A stretch of DNA of 64,000 nucleotides from Phocoena phocoena (GCF_963924675.1 NC_089226.1:46827124-46891123), one strand, 5' to 3'. Positions 35,901-46,703 are shown, counted from the stretch's first letter. Notes: generated from the letters alone by a model not told the origin. Translations and numbers: made by a program.

Positions 35901-37600
35901 CTGGTATGAGGGGAGATGCCCAGGCATATGGTGAATGAGAGCCTTGTCCCTGAAGGCCTTGAGTTCACTTTTCTGTAACCCTCCTCAGGCTTCCTTCCCA
36001 AGAATTTCTTCATCTGTGAATTACCAAACTATTGGCTAGACTTTGTGGAAATCTAGAGTCCTGCCTGGAACTCTGCCTTTACAGGGTCCGGGGTCTAGTA
36101 GAGGAGATGAGATATGCACACAATTCATTTTGCCACAAGGGAGAAAGTAGTAAGTCCATGGAAGAACTGTAGAAAAAGGTCAAGGGTACTCAGGGAAGGG
36201 AGAGGATACTTCCTATGAGGACATAAAAGAAGGCTTCTTGGGGGGCAGTGTTTGCAGTGAGTCCAAGAGTGAAGGATGGGTAGGGTTAATGGAGAAATGA
36301 GGAATGTCAGGGCAGCCACTGGCCAGAAAGCATGGCCCACCCATCAAGGAGTTCAGACCCTGTTGGAGGAATACACAACCTTTAAGACTCAGATGGGCGT
36401 GGGGGCTGAATGGCTGGAGGCAACTCACAAGTCAGGAAGGGTCTCCGTCCTGTGGGCTGTTGAGTGTTAGGCATTCCTTTGTGGTCATTACTAAAAGGAA
36501 AACCAGAGAAGTGTGGGTGGAGAGTGTCAGCAAACCCAGAGGAAAGAGGAAGAGAGTCTGTGAGGGGCAAAACACCCTGGGGAGTTCTAGGGAAGACTTG
36601 ATTTCATGTTCCTGGCTCTAGAACACTCTCTCTCTTCCACCCTTCACTCTCTGAAGTCATTTAGCAAACTGGAGCAGTTTTCTTACAGAATGATGTCAGT
36701 CTGTCCTGTTTCTTAGAACAAGTTCAGTCATAGCCTTCACCTCCCTCATGTCCAGCGAGCACACACCATGGGGCTGGGGAGGGGGGAGACGAGCCTGCAG
36801 CCCTCACAACCGAAGACCCTGCTAAATTGCTAACATCTGTTGGCATGGCAGCATCCAGCCTCTAATTTCATTGTATAACACAGGAAGCAACAATCCATGC
36901 CCAGAGACCTACCACTGCCCACCCCCGCTGCCAGCTCCGCCTCAGGTTCCGCACTGCCCACAATGAATAGGTCCTATACGACCACCTCCGTGACAGGCTA
37001 GGTGGATGACCGGGATCCTAGAAGAGTAATTAGCAGAGACATCAGTCACCCCTTGCCTAGGTCTTATTCTTCCAACCTCTGCTTCCTTGGTGCTGGTGCT
37101 CAGCCAAGGGTATCCTGAGGAAGCATCCCTGTACTGTAAATCCGTGGACTCACGGATAATGAGAACCTCTTCAGAAGAGGGCTTGAAGAGTGAAGCTGGA
37201 ACTGAACACCAGGGAGTCTTTTACATGATCTTTTCTACGTCCTGTCCCACAACTTCCTCTGTACCCCAACTATACCTCCTTTATACTCAATGTAACAGAA
37301 AAGGAAAATAGTAGAGAAAATTAATGAAACCAAAACAGGTTGATGAGATCAACTGAATTAACAAGCTTTAGCTATACTGACAAAGACAAAAAGAAAGATG
37401 ATAAAAATTACATTTCCTTTGTTCGAAGCGCAATGAACATCCTGCTGGCACTTACACAGGCCCTTACACGTGCTTGGTCTCTACCTGGAAAGCCCTTCCC
37501 TCTGCTTCTCTGCTCTTTACCAATTAAATTTCAGTTCACCCCAGCTTTCTGCCTGGAGACATCATTCATCATTGGAGTGCAAATGCACTTGGATCCAGGA
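35900..37600. other. Intergenic stretch, no gene seen
   Basis: Between the ME3 end and the L1 block I recognise no gene. A weak L2-like tail may lie near 37430-37580 ('ttggtctctacctggaaagc'). Open frames do not exceed about 105 codons and carry no domain. Confidence 0.6.
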
Positions 37601-37619
37601 AGTCTTCTTGGACAGAGTT

Positions 37620-39946
37620 AATGATGAAATTAGAAATCAACAACAGTAAAAAAGAAAATGGGAAATTTCCAACTCTTTGGAAGTTAAACAATATATTTCT
37701 AAGTAAGTCACAGTTCAAAGAAGAAATCACAAGATAAATTATATATGTTGAGCTGAATAAAGAAAAATCAAAATTAATGAGTTGTAGCTAAAGTAGTGCT
37801 TAGAGGGAAATTTTATAGCTTTGAATGCCAATATCGGGGGAAAAAAAGAATAAAAGGTCTCAAAGCAATAACATAAACTTTCTCTTTAAGAAACTAGTAA
37901 AGAAAACTAAAAATAGAATTAACATATGACCCAGCAATCCCACTACTGGGCATATACCCAGAGAAAACCATAATTCAAAAAGACACATGCACCCCAATGT
38001 TCACTGCAGCACTATTTACAATAGCCAGGTCATGGAAGCAACCTAAATGCCCATTGACTGATGAATGGATAAAGAAGATGTGGTACATATATACAGTGGA
38101 ATATTAGCCATAAAAAAGGTACAAAACTGGGTCATTTGTAGAGATGTGGATGGACCTAGAGACTGTCATACAGAGTGAAGTAAGTCAGAAAGAGCAAAAC
38201 AAATATTGTATATTAATGCATATATATGGAATCTAGAAAAATGGTACAGATAAACTGGTTTGCAGGGCAGAAATAGAGACACAGATATAGAGAACGAACG
38301 TATGGACACCAAGGGGGGAAAGGGGGGGGTGGAGGGTGGTGGGATGAATTGGGAGCTTGGGATTGATATATATATACACTAATAGGTATAAAATAGATAA
38401 CTAATGAGAGCCTGCTGTATAAAAAAATAATAAAATTCAAAAAAAAAGAAACTAGGAAAGGAAAAGCAAACAAAATTCAAAGTAAGCAAAGATTAGAGTA
38501 GAATTCAATAGACTTATAACAAATAAAGAAGTTGAATTAGTAATTAAAAATCTTCCCACCAAGAAAAGCCCAGGCCCAGAATTCTTCATGGGTGAATTTT
38601 ATCAAATATTTAAAGTATAAATAATACCAATCCTTCACAAACCCTTTCAGAAAATAGAGGAGGGAACACTTCCAAAATCATTCCATGATACTGGTATTAC
38701 CCTGATATCAAAACCAGATTAAAAAAACAACACAAGAAAACTATAGACCAATATCCTTCATGAATACAGATGCAAAATTCTAAACAAAATATTAGCGAGC
38801 CAAATCCATCAACATAAAAGAATTAAACACAATGAGCAAGTGGAATTTATCCCAGGAATGCAAGGTTGTTTCAACATTTAAAAATTGATCAACATAGTAC
38901 ATGATATTACTAGAACGAAGGATACAAACCACAGGAACATGTCAGTGGATGTGGGAAAAGCATTTTAAAATACCCACCACCCATTTGAGATAAAACTTTC
39001 AACAAACTAAGAATAGAAGAGAATGTCCTCAACCCGATCAAGAACCAACAGCTAACATCATACTTAATGGTGAAAGAATGAATACTTTCTCCCTAAGATC
39101 TGGAAGTTGTTTTCACCACTCCTGGTCAACATGGAGGGTCTAGCCAGTTCAATAAAGAAAGAAAAATAAAGTAAAGGCATCCAGACTGGGGGGGAAAAAA
39201 AGAGTAAAACTGCCTTTATTCACAGATGACATAATCCTATAAGCAGAAAATGCCAAAGAATAGAAGAGCACTTGCATTGCTCTCGCTCTCACCCTTCTTC
39301 CCTATCTCTCTTTCTCTCTCTCCTAATAAATGAGTTTAGAAAGGTCATAGAAAGCAAGGTCAATATGCAAAAATCAATTGTATTTCTATAGACTAGCAGC
39401 AAACAATCTAGAAATCAAATTAAGAAAACATTCCATTCACAATAGCATCAAAAAGAAAAAATAAGCAATTCAAGAGGTGCAAGTCTTGTACAATGAAAAC
39501 TGCAAATCACTGATGATAGAAACTGAAGATTTAAACACATGGAGAAATGTTCCATGTTCGTGGAATTGAAGTCTCAATATTGTCAAGGCAGTTCTCTCCA
39601 AATTATCTATAAATTCAACACTATCCCTATCAAAATCCCTGGAGGCTTTTTTTTTTTTTGTAGAAATTGACAGGATGATCCTAAAACTTATATGGAAATG
39701 CAAGGGACTTCGAATAGCCAAAATTTTCGAAAAAGAATGAAGTACATGATTCAATTTCAAAGCTTACTATAAAGCTACAATGATCAAGATAGTGTGCTCA
39801 TATAGATCAATGGAACAGAGTTGAGAATTCACAAATAAGTCCTTATATTCATGGTAAATTGACCTTTCAACTGCCAAGATAATTCAATGGAGGAAAGAAT
39901 TGTCTTTTGAACAAATGATGCTGGGACAACTGGATATCCACATGCC

Positions 39947-39981
<35 letters not shown>

Positions 39982-40505
39982 CATTTACCTCACACCATGT
40001 ACAAAAATTAACTCAAAATGGACCACAGATCTAAATGTAAGAGCTAAAACTATACAATTTCTAGAAGAAAATATAGCAGAAAAATCTTTGTGACTGATTG
40101 AGGAGCATTCTTAGATACAATTTAAAAGCGTGATTCATAAAAGAGAAAGTTGATAAATTGTACTTCACCAAATTTTTTAACTTTTGCACTTTGAAACACA
40201 CCAATAAGGAAAAAAATGACAAGTAACAGACTGGGAGAAAGTATTTGCAAATTATATATCTGATAAAGGCATTGGATCCAGAATATGTAAAGAACTTTTA
40301 CAACTCAGTAGGATGACAAAAAAACCCAACTGAAAAAATGGGCAAAATATTTAAATCGACATAGTACTAACAAAGATATGTGAGAGAATGTACACTAAAA
40401 GATGTTTAACAACATTAGTTGTAGTAAAATTAAAACTACAATGGGATAACACTTCCCGCTCACCAGAATCGCTGTAATAAAAAAGAGAGACAGTAAGTGT
40501 TGGAG
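37620..40505 (+). mobile_element. Old L1 ORF2 fragment, sense, heavily decayed
   Basis: Long stretches read as decayed L1 ORF2 DNA: 'ggaatttatcccaggaatgc', 'gatcaacatagtacatgata', 'caacagctaacatcatactt', 'actgcctttattcacagatg', 'ctgggacaactggatatcca' and 'ctgggagaaagtatttgcaa', in the order expected of the reverse transcriptase half. Stop codons and indels occur throughout, so no protein can be made. A younger L1 is nested at 37903-38445. An A/AT run lies at about 39946-39979. Confidence 0.85.
37903..38445 (+). mobile_element. Nested 5'-truncated L1 3' end with target duplication
   Basis: A fresher L1 3' end begins with 'atgacccagcaatcccacta' and passes through the ORF2 terminal text and a G-rich 3' UTR block. 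It ends 'gtataaaaaaataataaaat' plus an A tail. A 15-bp repeat with one mismatch flanks it: aagaaactagtaaag at 37888-37902 and aagaaactaggaaag at 38446-38460. Confidence 0.88.
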
Positions 40506-41480
40506 AGAATTAAAACCTCTTCTAGCAGGGCTTTGTCTCCTAAGCAGTATGAGGTTAAGGGAAATTTCCCTCTGTCTTTGAAAAGTCTTCATTCTAACTC
40601 CCCAGCCTCTCATACATAGTCCCAGAACTCAGCAAGTGTCATTTAGTATAGTGGATGCTGTGGTTGTACCACCCAGATCCCTCTAAAGGTCTGAAACACT
40701 TACTCAGGGCCAGCTGCCAGGAGTATTATCAGCTGAAGGCTCACAGTTGCATCCCCCGCTGGGAGTTGCAGTTGACTGAAGAAAGATGCTTCATCCAAGG
40801 TTATGCCCTCATCCCCAGGGACAGCCTGCATCCAATGACTGGTTGATTCGAGTCCAAAGGTCCAACCCCCTTGCCACAATGGTAGACATCTCTACATGGC
40901 CATCCCAGCTTCAGAGCTCCCTGGGAGATTGGCTAAGGTCACTGTTGAAACTGTATGTATCACCATTCAACTTCTGCAGCATCCTGGTTCTCTTGCGCCC
41001 TCTCAAGTGTTGTTGAGATGACTCCCCAGTAAGCTTCCAAAGGCAAATCTCAGATTCAGTACCTGTTTCCTGAGGAACTCAACTTGCAACATGAAACCAG
41101 CCAAGCTTCTCAATTTTCCAATCTGTTGCACCAGCCTCACATGACCATCTAAAGCCTTGCTGGGTTTCTCTTTCCCTCAGTAGAGACCCTCTGCAAGAAC
41201 AAAGCCAGATCCTTAGTCTATGTCCAGAATCGGTAAATACCCCCAGCAAACAAAATGGCCACTCACCTCAGGAGAGCTCCTTCCTCTCTGGAATTCCTAT
41301 TCATCTAGTCTTTGCAGCTTTCACAGCTCCCATATATCTTTAAACATATGATTTTTGTAATTTATCCATATTTTTCTGGATGTTGCAGGGAGGGTGCTGG
41401 GCTGCCATGACCTACTACATCCTGTCTAGAAGTAGAAGTCTCTAGACACAGATTTTCAAAATTCCAAATGATACTACTCA
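40506..41480. other. Unassigned intergenic stretch
   Basis: No gene is seen. The segment 40640-41100 has the feel of an old interspersed repeat ('gcatccaatgactggttgat', 'tcctgaggaactcaacttgc'), but I cannot name the family. Confidence 0.4.
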
Positions 41481-42025
41481 CTTTTTTTCCCTAACTTAAT
41501 TGAATTGTAGTCAGAAAACTTACTTGTGTTATTCAAATATTTTAGAATTTTGATGAAATTATTTATGATCTAATATATAGTCAAATTTAATAAAATATTT
41601 CATGTACTCTTAAAAAAATATGGATTCTCACTGTTGGATGCAATGCCCTCTTACGTTCATGGGATCAAACTTGTTAATTGTTCTGTTCAAATCTATAGCC
41701 TTACTGATTTTCGTCTACTTGATCTGTTTCCGGAAGAAAAATAGTAAAACTTATCACTATGGTAAACTTGTCAATTTTCCTTGTAGTTCTCTCCATATTT
41801 GCTTTATGGATTTTGAACCAATGTTATTTGATACATAAAATTTCGAATTGTTATAACTTCCTGGTGAATTGAAACTTTTGAAACTTTAAGTAATGATTTT
41901 CTTTATCTCTAGTAACGCCTTTGCTTCTACTTTTACTAATACTAACAAAGCTATACCATCTTGCTTAGTTTTTCTCTGTCTCTCCTATAATTCCTTATTT
42001 AGATGTTTAAGTTCTTGTACTAGTT
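41480..42025. repeat. Old L1 segment on the left of the PTP4A1 copy
   Basis: The text from 'aattgaattgtagtcagaaa' through 'gccttactgattttcgtcta' to 'tttatctctagtaacgcctt' follows a familiar old-L1 stretch. The same element seems to resume at about 44680 with 'caattcggtctgaccaactt' and 'ccatttacat'. The PTP4A1 copy therefore appears to have landed inside this L1. The left junction, near 41970-42030, cannot be fixed by eye. Confidence 0.55.
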
Positions 42026-43142
42026 GGAGAATGGTGAATACTGACAAATTATTTCTCCCAGAGAACTACATTTCCAGACACTATGAATATATGGTTGAAC
42101 TAACACAAATACATACCACCATTTTATCAATTACATAATAAAACAAAGTATCAAATATCCAAATATTGTTACACAGTTCAAAATTATATAAAATATTAGA
42201 TGTCTGATCAGTTCATTAATAGAAATCCTCTTCTGTTTCGGTTGGAAAGACAAAAAAATATCACACTTAAAACAAAAATAATAGTAACTTCCAATAGGTA
42301 TGGCGAAGAATTATAAGAACTTCAGAAATTTTTGAAATGTTTTTGCTACAAAATATCTTTACCTTTAAAGTTTACTAAATAAAAGGACCTATTCTATACA
42401 TCCTGCACAAGACAAAGAGAACATGGAATTTCTAGTATGGAATCCTAAAAATATTCCATAGCCTCTTTCCATTCTGTCTTCAGGCCCTCCCCTCTAAAAC
42501 TGCATCCCAAGTGTAAACAAAGTAACTGTAAGGCTTTTTTGTCTGAAGATATTACACACATATGCTTCTCTATGGTGTATATTTTACATGAACTTTCAAC
42601 CAGAGGTGTGATCTTTTCCAAACTGGAGGTTTTCATAACAGCACAAAATGAGATTTATAGAAAGACATTAAATAATCACCGTAAGTCTTGGTAAGAATTC
42701 AACAAAATCATTTGTTATACAAACCTGATGCATACTGGTACACGTGTGGGGTGGTAAACATAAAGGAGCAGACAAATAACCACATAGGTCTTACTTGCAA
42801 TGTTTGAGATGACTGGAGGAATAAACCACATACGGTTTACAGTGCTGTTCCTAAATCCTAGGATTTTAATTCTGTATGATACTAAAAATATACAAGTATT
42901 GTGCTGAGTATTTTGGCACCTAATCTCTCAATTTCTTATATATTGTTTCTGGCATGGGGATAGTAGTAAGCCAAACAGAGAGGCTGCAATTCCGTCAAGC
43001 TTGTGGCTTTTCAGTATTCCTATGGAGGCTTCATTAGACTTGTCATTCGTTAAGCCTAATATGTTGGCTAATATGTACGATAAATTAAGTCCTGTCTCAA
43101 GTTTGACTTCCAAGGCAACAGCATGAGGCAGGCAGCCAAGTT

Positions 43143-43661
43143 TTATTGAATGCAACAGTTGTTTCTATGACCACTAGAGTCTTTGAAGCGCAGCCACATT
43201 TTAGAACGGTATTTCTCCAAATACAAAAGTTGCTTGCTGTTAAACGCTCCACGCCGCTTTTGTCTTATAAACTGTACTGCATCTTTATTTTTCATTCCAC
43301 CTTCAATTAGTGCCAGGGCAACAAGCACTGGAGTTCTCCCAAGACCTGCAACACAGTGAACAGCAATGCAACAACCAGGTTCTCCACGAAATTTAATGTT
43401 TAAAAGACTTAACCAGTCAACAATCTGGTTAAAGGGTGAGGAACCATCATCAAAGGGCCAATCCAGAACCTGGATACCTTCTTTCTCCACAAGAGCAGTG
43501 TCATAAGTTGCTTCACATACTCTTACTGTTGTGGTAACTCCGTATTTCTTAAGGTCCTCTATAAATTTGTTTAAGGTTGCACTGGTTGGATTGTGTGCAA
43601 TAAGAAATCTCATGTTCCTGTATGTGACCTCCACAGGGGTTGGGCGGTTCAGTGGAGCCAT
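43143..43661 (-). CDS. PTP4A1: Intronless PTP4A1-like (PRL-1) tyrosine phosphatase, retrogene or processed pseudogene
   Basis: The frame is open for 172 codons against 173 in PTP4A1 and has no intron, while the parent gene has several. PRL phosphatases are small membrane-attached enzymes that dephosphorylate few known substrates and bind CNNM magnesium transporters. Seen here: Cys49, the general-acid loop Trp-Pro-Phe-Asp-Asp (68-72), the P-loop Cys-Val-Ala-Gly-Leu-Gly-Arg (103-109), a basic stretch, and the CAAX-type end Cys-Cys-Ile-Gln for prenylation. One Asp of the Val-Asp-Asp-Trp pair is missing (in-frame deletion), and about 20 residues differ from my memory of human PRL-1. The residue after the loop Arg is Thr, not Ala. 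The start has a strong context (A at -3, G at +4). The open frame argues for youth or function; the scatter of changes argues for relaxed constraint. Confidence 0.85.
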   Translation of the reverse strand: MAPLNRPTPVEVTYRNMRFLIAHNPTSATLNKFIEDLKKYGVTTTVRVCEATYDTALVEKEGIQVLDWPFDDGSSPFNQIVDWLSLLNIKFRGEPGCCIAVHCVAGLGRTPVLVALALIEGGMKNKDAVQFIRQKRRGAFNSKQLLYLEKYRSKMWLRFKDSSGHRNNCCIQ

Positions 43662-44014
43662 GTTATTTTAGTTTTTAAAAAAAAAAACTCGATACGGTTA
43701 CGAAAAAAATAATTAAATTTTTGAATGCAGAAATGATGTAAAGAAACAGAAGTCTACTCCAATATGCCCCACTCGAAATTCTCAATGCTCTGGGTATGCA
43801 ATTGGGAGTAACCGGAAATGAAATGAACCTCCTAACAAGAAGCCATCCTTCAGTTCATAATACTGAGTCAATGGAAAGGAAGAGCACCGAGGTTTACCCC
43901 ATCCAGGTCGTAATTCCTGTAAAATGCTCTGATGATTTCAATCCCACACTTCCGTGTCCAGGATGACCGCGCCTACGGGGGCTTCTTGGTGGAGTAGCAA
44001 CGAATTTCTACAGT

Positions 44015-44146
44015 TCACTTGTCCTCATAGAGGTCGTGCTGAGCCTGGCGGTACTCTCCGGGGCCCTTCAGAAACTCCATAAATGCGTGACCAAGAACAC
44101 CACAGGAGGGACTTAGTTTTCTCATTAAAGACTGTGGCCTAATCAT
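44015..44146 (-). CDS. Upstream ORF (43 codons) in the PTP4A1-copy leader
   Basis: A short frame begins Met-Ile-Arg-Pro-Gln-Ser-Leu-Met-Arg-Lys and ends Gln-His-Asp-Leu-Tyr-Glu-Asp-Lys, then TGA, about 350 bases before the phosphatase ATG. From memory, the leaders of PRL-1 and PRL-2 mRNAs hold a vertebrate-conserved uORF that lowers translation of the phosphatase when magnesium is ample. This frame resembles it, including the HDLY-x-DK end. It is intact here. A longer frame reaching 44323 includes bases upstream of the TATA-predicted start and is not favoured. Confidence 0.65.
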   Translation of the reverse strand: MIRPQSLMRKLSPSCGVLGHAFMEFLKGPGEYRQAQHDLYEDK

Positions 44147-44149
44147 ACC

Positions 44150-44460
44150 GCTGGTTCCGCGGTACAGGCGGCGGTGGCGTCGGCTGCTGAGGAGGGAGCT
44201 GTAGTGACCGTCGCAGAGCTGCGGCTGCAGCGGGGCTCCGAGCTCTACCCAGCACCGGCCTCGGGAGACCCAATCCGCGCGCGCAGCCGCACGCGCACGC
44301 GCCTTAGCTCTCTTGCAGCGCAAGCCCTGCCTTTTATAGCCGGCGGGACGTGCGTTCCTTCTTCACCAATCGCGGCGGGGCGGGCCAAAACCCTGATAGC
44401 AAGGGCGTGGGGCCCGCCCCCCGCCCCCCGCGGACGTCACCACGGCCGCCGCGAGGGTTG
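44150..44460. promoter_or_regulatory. CpG island over the retrocopy promoter and leader
   Basis: CG dinucleotides are dense here (for example 'gcgcgcgcagccgcacgcgc' around 44276) and GC content is high. The neighbouring several kb are AT-rich with few CpGs. Retained CpGs suggest the segment has been unmethylated in the germ line or is a recent arrival. Confidence 0.75.
44305..44440 (-). promoter_or_regulatory. PTP4A1: TATA/CCAAT/GC-box promoter-like segment of the PTP4A1 copy
   Basis: Reading on the - strand, a CRE-like TGACGTC lies at 44433-44439. GC boxes follow near 44377-44384 and 44412-44428, a CCAAT box (reversed) at 44366-44370, and TATAAAA at 44332-44338. These are ordered and spaced as in a working promoter, with a start expected near 44305. 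CpG dinucleotides are frequent from about 44150 to 44460, in contrast with the AT-rich L1 around. A retrocopy normally lacks a promoter, so this one probably derives from a transcript begun further upstream. Confidence 0.6.
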
Positions 44461-44689
44461 AGCTTGTTGGCATAGGGAGGAGGGCTGCAGCTTGAACCTT
44501 CTCGCCTCCCCGCCTCCTGCTGGGGAGGAAAGAGGCTGAGGACGGACTTGAGGATGGGAATGGTGGGGGACAAAGCCTGGAAGAGGCTGAAGAGAGACGC
44601 AGGGGGCCAAAACGGGCGGAAAAGGGAAGGTAGTGGAAGAATCCCGCCCATTGACTCTGCTATGTCTTCCTCCACTGGCTTCATGTTTT

Positions 44690-44960
44690 AGACATGTCAT
44701 ATTGCTAGGCTTTTTTTCAATTCGGTCTGACCAACTTTGTCTTTACTGAAGAACTTCGTCCATTTACATCATTTTATTACATTATATTGTCTTATTCTTT
44801 TATATTACAATGTTATTGCTATCTCTGCATCTGTTTTTCTCATATTTTGTGTTATCTGACTTATGTCTATATTTCTTTTTTTATCTTTTGATTTCTTTTG
44901 GATTAAGATTTTTCCTCCCCTAAATCCATATTTTCCTTCCACTGTTTTGGAAATTTGTAA
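44690..44960. repeat. Old L1 segment on the right of the PTP4A1 copy
   Basis: The L1 text interrupted on the left resumes: 'ttttttcaattcggtctgac', 'cgtccatttacatcatttta', then 'gatttcttttggattaagat'. It is in the same sense as the left part. Confidence 0.5.
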
Positions 44961-44964
44961 TTGT

Positions 44965-45190
44965 GGTTAAAACTTCTTAGCAGTTATTATAGTTTAGACA
45001 CTGTTCTAAATCTAAATAGGTTTACATAATTTCATTTGATACAACAACCCTATGAATTAGATACTAGTATTTCCATTGTTATGATGGAAACAACTTTTAA
45101 ACCCTGGGCACAGAAAAGTTATTTGCCCAAGGTCACACGGCTAGTAATTGGCAGGGCTGAGATTGGAATTCTGGAATTCTGGACCTAGAG
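44965..45190 (-). repeat. MIR fragment
   Basis: An antisense MIR is seen with 'ttatttgcccaaggtcacac', 'ggctagtaattggcaggg' and 'ttgatacaacaaccctatga'. Confidence 0.6.
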
Positions 45191-45286
45191 TCTCTCTCTA
45201 ATATGTATGTCTTATTATATACCTTATTCCTATACTTTCAGTACTTAAATGGCTTAGAAAAATTCAAACATTCAAAATCTTTTCCC

Positions 45287-45646
45287 GGGACTTCCCTGGT
45301 GGTCCAGTGGTTAAGAATCCGCCTCCCAACGCAGAGGACATGGGTTCAGTCCCTGGTTGGGGAACTAAGACCCCACGGGCCGTGGGGCAACTAAGCCTGC
45401 GCACTCTAGAGCCCACACACCGCAACTACTGAGCCCACGTGCTGTGGAGCCCATGCAGCATAACTAGAGAGTCCCACCAGCCACAACTACTGAGCCCGCA
45501 CACCAGAACTAGAGAGCCCGCGTGCTCTAGGGCAGCTCGCCACAACTAGAGAGAAGCCTACGTGCCACAATGAAGAGCCCACATGCCACAACGAAGATCT
45601 CGCGTGCTGCAACTAAGACCCGACGCAGCCAAGTAAATATTTTTTT
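45287..45646 (+). mobile_element. Long CHR-type SINE with target duplication
   Basis: The element starts 'gggacttccctggtggtcca' and carries the 'cacaactactgagccc' and 'actagagagcccg' repeats, ending 'gacccgacgcagccaagtaa'. A 12-bp direct repeat, aaatcttttccc, flanks it near 45275-45286 and 45647-45658. Confidence 0.9.
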
Positions 45647-45659
45647 AAATCTTTTCCCA

Positions 45660-46660
45660 CCTCTTGAAAGAACTCAACATGCTTTAACTATTAATGTTGT
45701 CAAGTATATTTTTAACCCCACAAATTACATTGTTTCTAAAAATCAGTGTTTGTTTAAATTTGCCCAATATGTCAGCAATTTCTTTGCTCACTATTTCTTC
45801 TTGCATCTCAACTCTTTCTTCTAAGATTATTCTCCATTATCTAAGAGCATCTTTTGGAGGTTCCTTTAGTTCCTATTATATGATCAACTTTGATGTTTTA
45901 TATAATCTTGAAAATATGCATTTTCTCACTGTTGAAAAATACATTTTATTGTTGGTAGACTTTTTTGTTTTTTTTAATAAACTTTTTTTCTAAAATTCTT
46001 TTATTTTGCTTTCATTTCTAATAGTTCCACTGAGTACACAATTCTATATTGAAGATATTTGAAGATAGCCCTTTGAAGATATTCCTTGTCTTCAGGTTTC
46101 CTTTCTAACAACTTTAGAATTTTCTAAAATGTCTAGGCTTTGTTTCCTGGCCTATACTTGGTCCATAACAATAAAGCCCTATTTCTTCCTTCTTTCCTTT
46201 TCCTTCCTTCTTTGCTCTTTTTTCCATCCTTCATTTCTTCTTTAATAACTCAGTCCACTACATGGAGGGGAGCAAGGTAGCTGTCTGTGCAGTAGGTGCG
46301 GACACAGAAGATACTGGAGTCGGGGGAGAGGGTGAGGAGGACATTCAAGCAAGGTGTGGGGGAGGTAGTTGCAGCCTAGTACCAGCTGTCAGGTCCCTGG
46401 CAGGGTGCAGAGGACATGTACATAGGGAGACAGCAGTGGCGATCAGAGATTACATAAGGGTTTATCCAGTAAGATTACATAAGAGTTTATCCAGTACTAC
46501 ATTGAGAATAATGGGAATCAGGCATCTCACTGTCGGACAGGAGTTATAAATATGGAAAGGGAAAAAAAGTACAATTAGTTGTAGGATTTGGGGTTGGAAT
46601 TGGTTGTATCTGTGTGAAATCATCATTTCAATATACAGATAAAGAAATACAGATGAGTAT
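45660..46660. other. Intergenic stretch, mostly AT-rich, no gene seen
   Basis: The first 600 bases look like further old L1 debris ('taatagttccactgagtaca', 'gttgaaaaatacattttatt'). The segment 46260-46560 is less AT-rich and has a 95-codon frame without a domain. I name no gene. Confidence 0.4.
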
Positions 46661-46661
46661 G

Positions 46662-46664
<3 letters not shown>

Positions 46665-46703
<39 letters not shown>
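46665..46703 (+). repeat. (GT)n microsatellite
   Basis: About 19 uninterrupted GT units. Likely to be length-polymorphic. Confidence 0.95.

Larger units (their letters stand above)
42030..44680 (-). other. PTP4A1: Extent of the PTP4A1 retrocopy, including leader, promoter-like part and 3' UTR
   Basis: The inserted block is inferred from the interruption of the surrounding L1. It reads, from right to left: upstream GC-rich DNA, a TATA/CCAAT promoter-like segment, a long leader with a uORF, the 172-codon frame, and about 1.1 kb of AT-rich 3' UTR-like sequence. I see no poly(A) tract at the left end and no convincing target duplication. The right border near 44670-44685 is set by where L1 text resumes. 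The 13-base T run just before the ATG (minus sense) belongs to the leader and is not a tail. Confidence 0.6.

Noticed and set aside
42928..43155. 75-codon - strand frame overlapping the PTP4A1 stop
   Set aside because: It is 3' UTR-like sequence of the copy in another frame.
43668..43690. A run next to the PTP4A1 copy as its poly(A) tail
   Set aside because: It lies at the 5' side of the ATG on the coding strand and reads as a T run there, so it belongs to the leader.
44147..44323. N-terminal extension of the leader ORF to a Met at 44323
   Set aside because: That Met lies upstream of the start expected from the TATA box, and the extension is an Arg/Ala-rich reading of GC-rich leader DNA.
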